Shown piece by piece: positions 15,616 to 17,219 of a stretch of DNA of 17,219 nucleotides. The DNA lies in contig JALLBK010000778.1 in the NCBI GenBank assembly GCA_036940085.1, positions 1 to 17,219 of the forward strand. Reading direction: 5' to 3'. Source of the DNA: Discostella pseudostelligera (lineage: Eukaryota > Bacillariophyta > Thalassiosirophyceae > Thalassiosirales > Thalassiosiraceae). The notes beneath the pieces are model-generated. The model was not told the origin of the DNA and did no database searches. It was given only the letters and a program-made list of their open reading frames with translations. How positions within the stretch are numbered: position 1 is the first letter of the stretch; each line of letters opens with the position of its first letter. The translations under genes and the position numbers were made by a program.

Positions 15616-17219
15616 ATGAAGATCCAAGTGGAAGACGGGGACGGTTGGTGTATGCAGATGCAGATGCAGACGATGACCATGACGTCCGAAAACAATACAA
15701 TGCATAACCAAGACAATGACGAAAATGAAATCTATCTGGCTGCCATCGAGGGCGGTGGAACGACCTTTGTTGTTTCGGTAGCGCGCGTCGTAAAACAGCA
15801 GCAGCAACAGCAGGAGCAACTGTTGCATTTACATCATGATGTTGATACGGCCGGCGACGACGACGACGAAGACGGCCACAATAACAATAACACCCTGCTG
15901 CAAATCGGACCAACTTCTCTTGAAATACTACATACTGCCACTTTTCCACCCAAAGATGAAATTAGTGGTGTTATACCTACTTGGACACCTACACAGATAT
16001 TGGATGCGGTATGTGCCTTTTTGATTGAGCATCGCCCATCACCACCACCGCCGCCGCCATCTGCGGCAACTTCTTGTACCACCAATAATGACAAGCCATT
16101 GACAGATGCGGCTGCTACTACTGATACTGCACTTTTTTCGGTTGCTACTAGTACTGGAAGATACTCTGCCGTGGGCATCGCCACCTTTGGTCCAGCGGGG
16201 GTACACCGGCACAAACCCAATTATGGCACCATATTAGCCGGTTCGCCCAAAAAGGAATGGCGTAATGTGGATATTCTCACGCCTATTCGTGAAGCATGTG
16301 GGTTCAGTAACAATATGTCGTCATCATCATCAAGTATGGATAGTAGGGTGAGATTCGACACCGATGTGAATGCTCCAGCGTTGGCGGAGTTTCGTCATCG
16401 AAATTACGTGAACGAACAACAACTGCAGCAGCAGCAGCAGCAGCAGCAAAATAATCACCCATTGCACACTGCACCATCCCAAAACAACTCACCAACCACA
16501 TTTCCTCTATCCCCAACAACAACTCCACTGACTTCCCTAGCCTACGTCACCATCGGTACCGGTGTCGGGGTTGGTCTCATTATCAATTCTCAACCAGTCC
16601 ACGGACTATTACATCCCGAGGGTGGACATGTTGCCATTTGTCCCTTGGAACAGGATACATTTACTGGATACTCGTGGGGGAAAGAAAGGTCTCCCTATGG
16701 TGGTGTGAACACTGTCGAGGGTGTGGCGAGTAGTGTTGCATTGACGGAACGGTATTTGCAGATGATGAAGGAGGAGGATGATGAGACGAAGCAGGAGAAG
16801 GATGTTATTGCTGCTGGTCATCGCGATGACGATGATGCAAACAAGAACAACAACAGCAGCAACAACAACGACAACATTGACAGCAACAATGCACAAACTC
16901 GTGAACTATTGTCTGCCCTGCCCGATTCTCATCCTGTATGGTCGCATGCTGCTAACGCCATTGCCAACCTATGTGTCTCCCTACTACTACTCACCTCCAT
17001 ACAAAAGATTGTATTGGGTGGTGGGATTATGAAACGATATGCCTTGTATGACATGATACGACAACGGGTATGGACTCTATTGAATGGATATTTGGATTGT
17101 GTTGAGGAGCTTAGTGACGTACATCAATTGGACAATGTGATTGTGGAGGGATGTTGGGTCAAAAGGAATAAGTTAGGAAGTGGATTGGTGGGTGCGTATG
17201 CCCTGGCGTTGGATGCGTA
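15616..17219 (+). CDS. ROK-family sugar kinase (fructokinase-like), 3'-partial
   Basis: The frame is open from the first ATG at 15616 (in-frame TAG at 15601) to the right edge, at least 534 codons with no intron. The start at 15652 is an alternative. An N-terminal phosphate-binding block IYLAAIEGGGTTF (39-51) is followed by AVGIATFGPAGV, YGTILAGSPKKEW, FDTDVNAPALAEFRHRN with the catalytic-type Asp, VTIGTGVGVGLI, HPEGGHVAI (His333/His338) and IVLGGGIM. These are ROK-kinase blocks and resemble bacterial fructo/mannokinases that phosphorylate fructose or mannose using ATP in the cytosol (family knowledge). Poly-Gln, Asp-rich, Pro-rich and Asn-rich insertions enlarge it well beyond the usual 290-300 aa. 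The zinc segment normally CPYHGDCLEG reads SPYGGVNTVEG here (359-369), so the usual Cys/His ligands are absent. No signal peptide was seen. Confidence 0.85.
   Translation, partial: MKIQVEDGDGWCMQMQMQTMTMTSENNTMHNQDNDENEIYLAAIEGGGTTFVVSVARVVKQQQQQQEQLLHLHHDVDTAGDDDDEDGHNNNNTLLQIGPTSLEILHTATFPPKDEISGVIPTWTPTQILDAVCAFLIEHRPSPPPPPPSAATSCTTNNDKPLTDAAATTDTALFSVATSTGRYSAVGIATFGPAGVHRHKPNYGTILAGSPKKEWRNVDILTPIREACGFSNNMSSSSSSMDSRVRFDTDVNAPALAEFRHRNYVNEQQLQQQQQQQQNNHPLHTAPSQNNSPTTFPLSPTTTPLTSLAYVTIGTGVGVGLIINSQPVHGLLHPEGGHVAICPLEQDTFTGYSWGKERSPYGGVNTVEGVASSVALTERYLQMMKEEDDETKQEKDVIAAGHRDDDDANKNNNSSNNNDNIDSNNAQTRELLSALPDSHPVWSHAANAIANLCVSLLLLTSIQKIVLGGGIMKRYALYDMIRQRVWTLLNGYLDCVEELSDVHQLDNVIVEGCWVKRNKLGSGLVGAYALALDA
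16426..16446 (+). repeat. CAG x7 microsatellite encoding poly-Gln in the ROK kinase
   Basis: Seven exact CAG codons flanked by CAA/CTG codons form part of a Gln-rich insertion between the DVNAPALAE block and the TIGTGVGVG block. Shorter poly-Gln tracts occur at 9106-9126 (CAA plus six CAG) in the glycosyltransferase N-terminus and around 15795-15815 in this gene. Confidence 0.8.

Noticed and set aside
14012..15949. Full-length 645-codon minus-strand open frame for the dioxygenase
   Set aside because: The first 139 residues are Arg/His/Pro-rich, lie antisense to the ROK kinase coding region and would bury the signal peptide; the Met at 15532 or 15487 puts the plastid presequence at the N-terminus.

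Overview
The window looks like nuclear DNA of a unicellular alga, most likely a centric diatom (inference). Supporting signs are short GT-AG introns of 85-118 nt that each restore a reading frame, many Ser/Gln/Asn/Asp low-complexity tracts inside coding regions, a bipartite plastid presequence with Phe after the signal peptide, a helicase-associated (HA) domain protein with no helicase, a protease fused to CCP-type cysteine repeats, and very compact genes. No RNA gene, transposon, CRISPR array or bacterial-type operon was seen.

Layout, left to right. (1) 1-1619, minus: a secreted trypsin-family (S1) protein whose catalytic Ser is Ala, followed by cysteine-rich repeats; an 85-nt intron leads to a further repeat exon that runs off the left edge. 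(2) 1620-2642: about 1 kb with no convincing gene, holding GTTCGGTT repeats and a TCCCGCCAT box. (3) 2643-8732, minus: one very large helical protein of about 1,969 aa in two exons. It is broken in this assembly by a 72-bp duplication around a single N at 6854; collapsing the duplication restores one frame. (4) 9034-11197, plus: a type II membrane glycosyltransferase-like protein, two exons. (5) 11382-12897, minus: a two-exon protein with a coiled coil and two HA domains. (6) 13153-13944, plus: a SOUL/heme-binding family protein. (7) 14012-15532, minus: a plastid-targeted phytanoyl-CoA-dioxygenase-like 2OG-Fe(II) oxygenase. (8) 15616-17219, plus, open at the right edge: a ROK-family sugar kinase (fructokinase-like).

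From 2643 onward the genes alternate strand strictly, giving three head-to-head pairs with 301, 255 and 83 bp between start codons and two tail-to-tail pairs (184 and 67 bp between stops). Two of the head-to-head spacers carry repeated ATGGCGGGA boxes that resemble E2F (TTTCCCGCC) and YY1 sites. The genes do not form an obvious pathway. What they share is architecture and probably bidirectional promoters. The observations most worth a second look are the inactive protease with its repeat array, the giant orphan protein hidden by the assembly error, the ROK kinase without its usual zinc ligands, and the shared promoter box.
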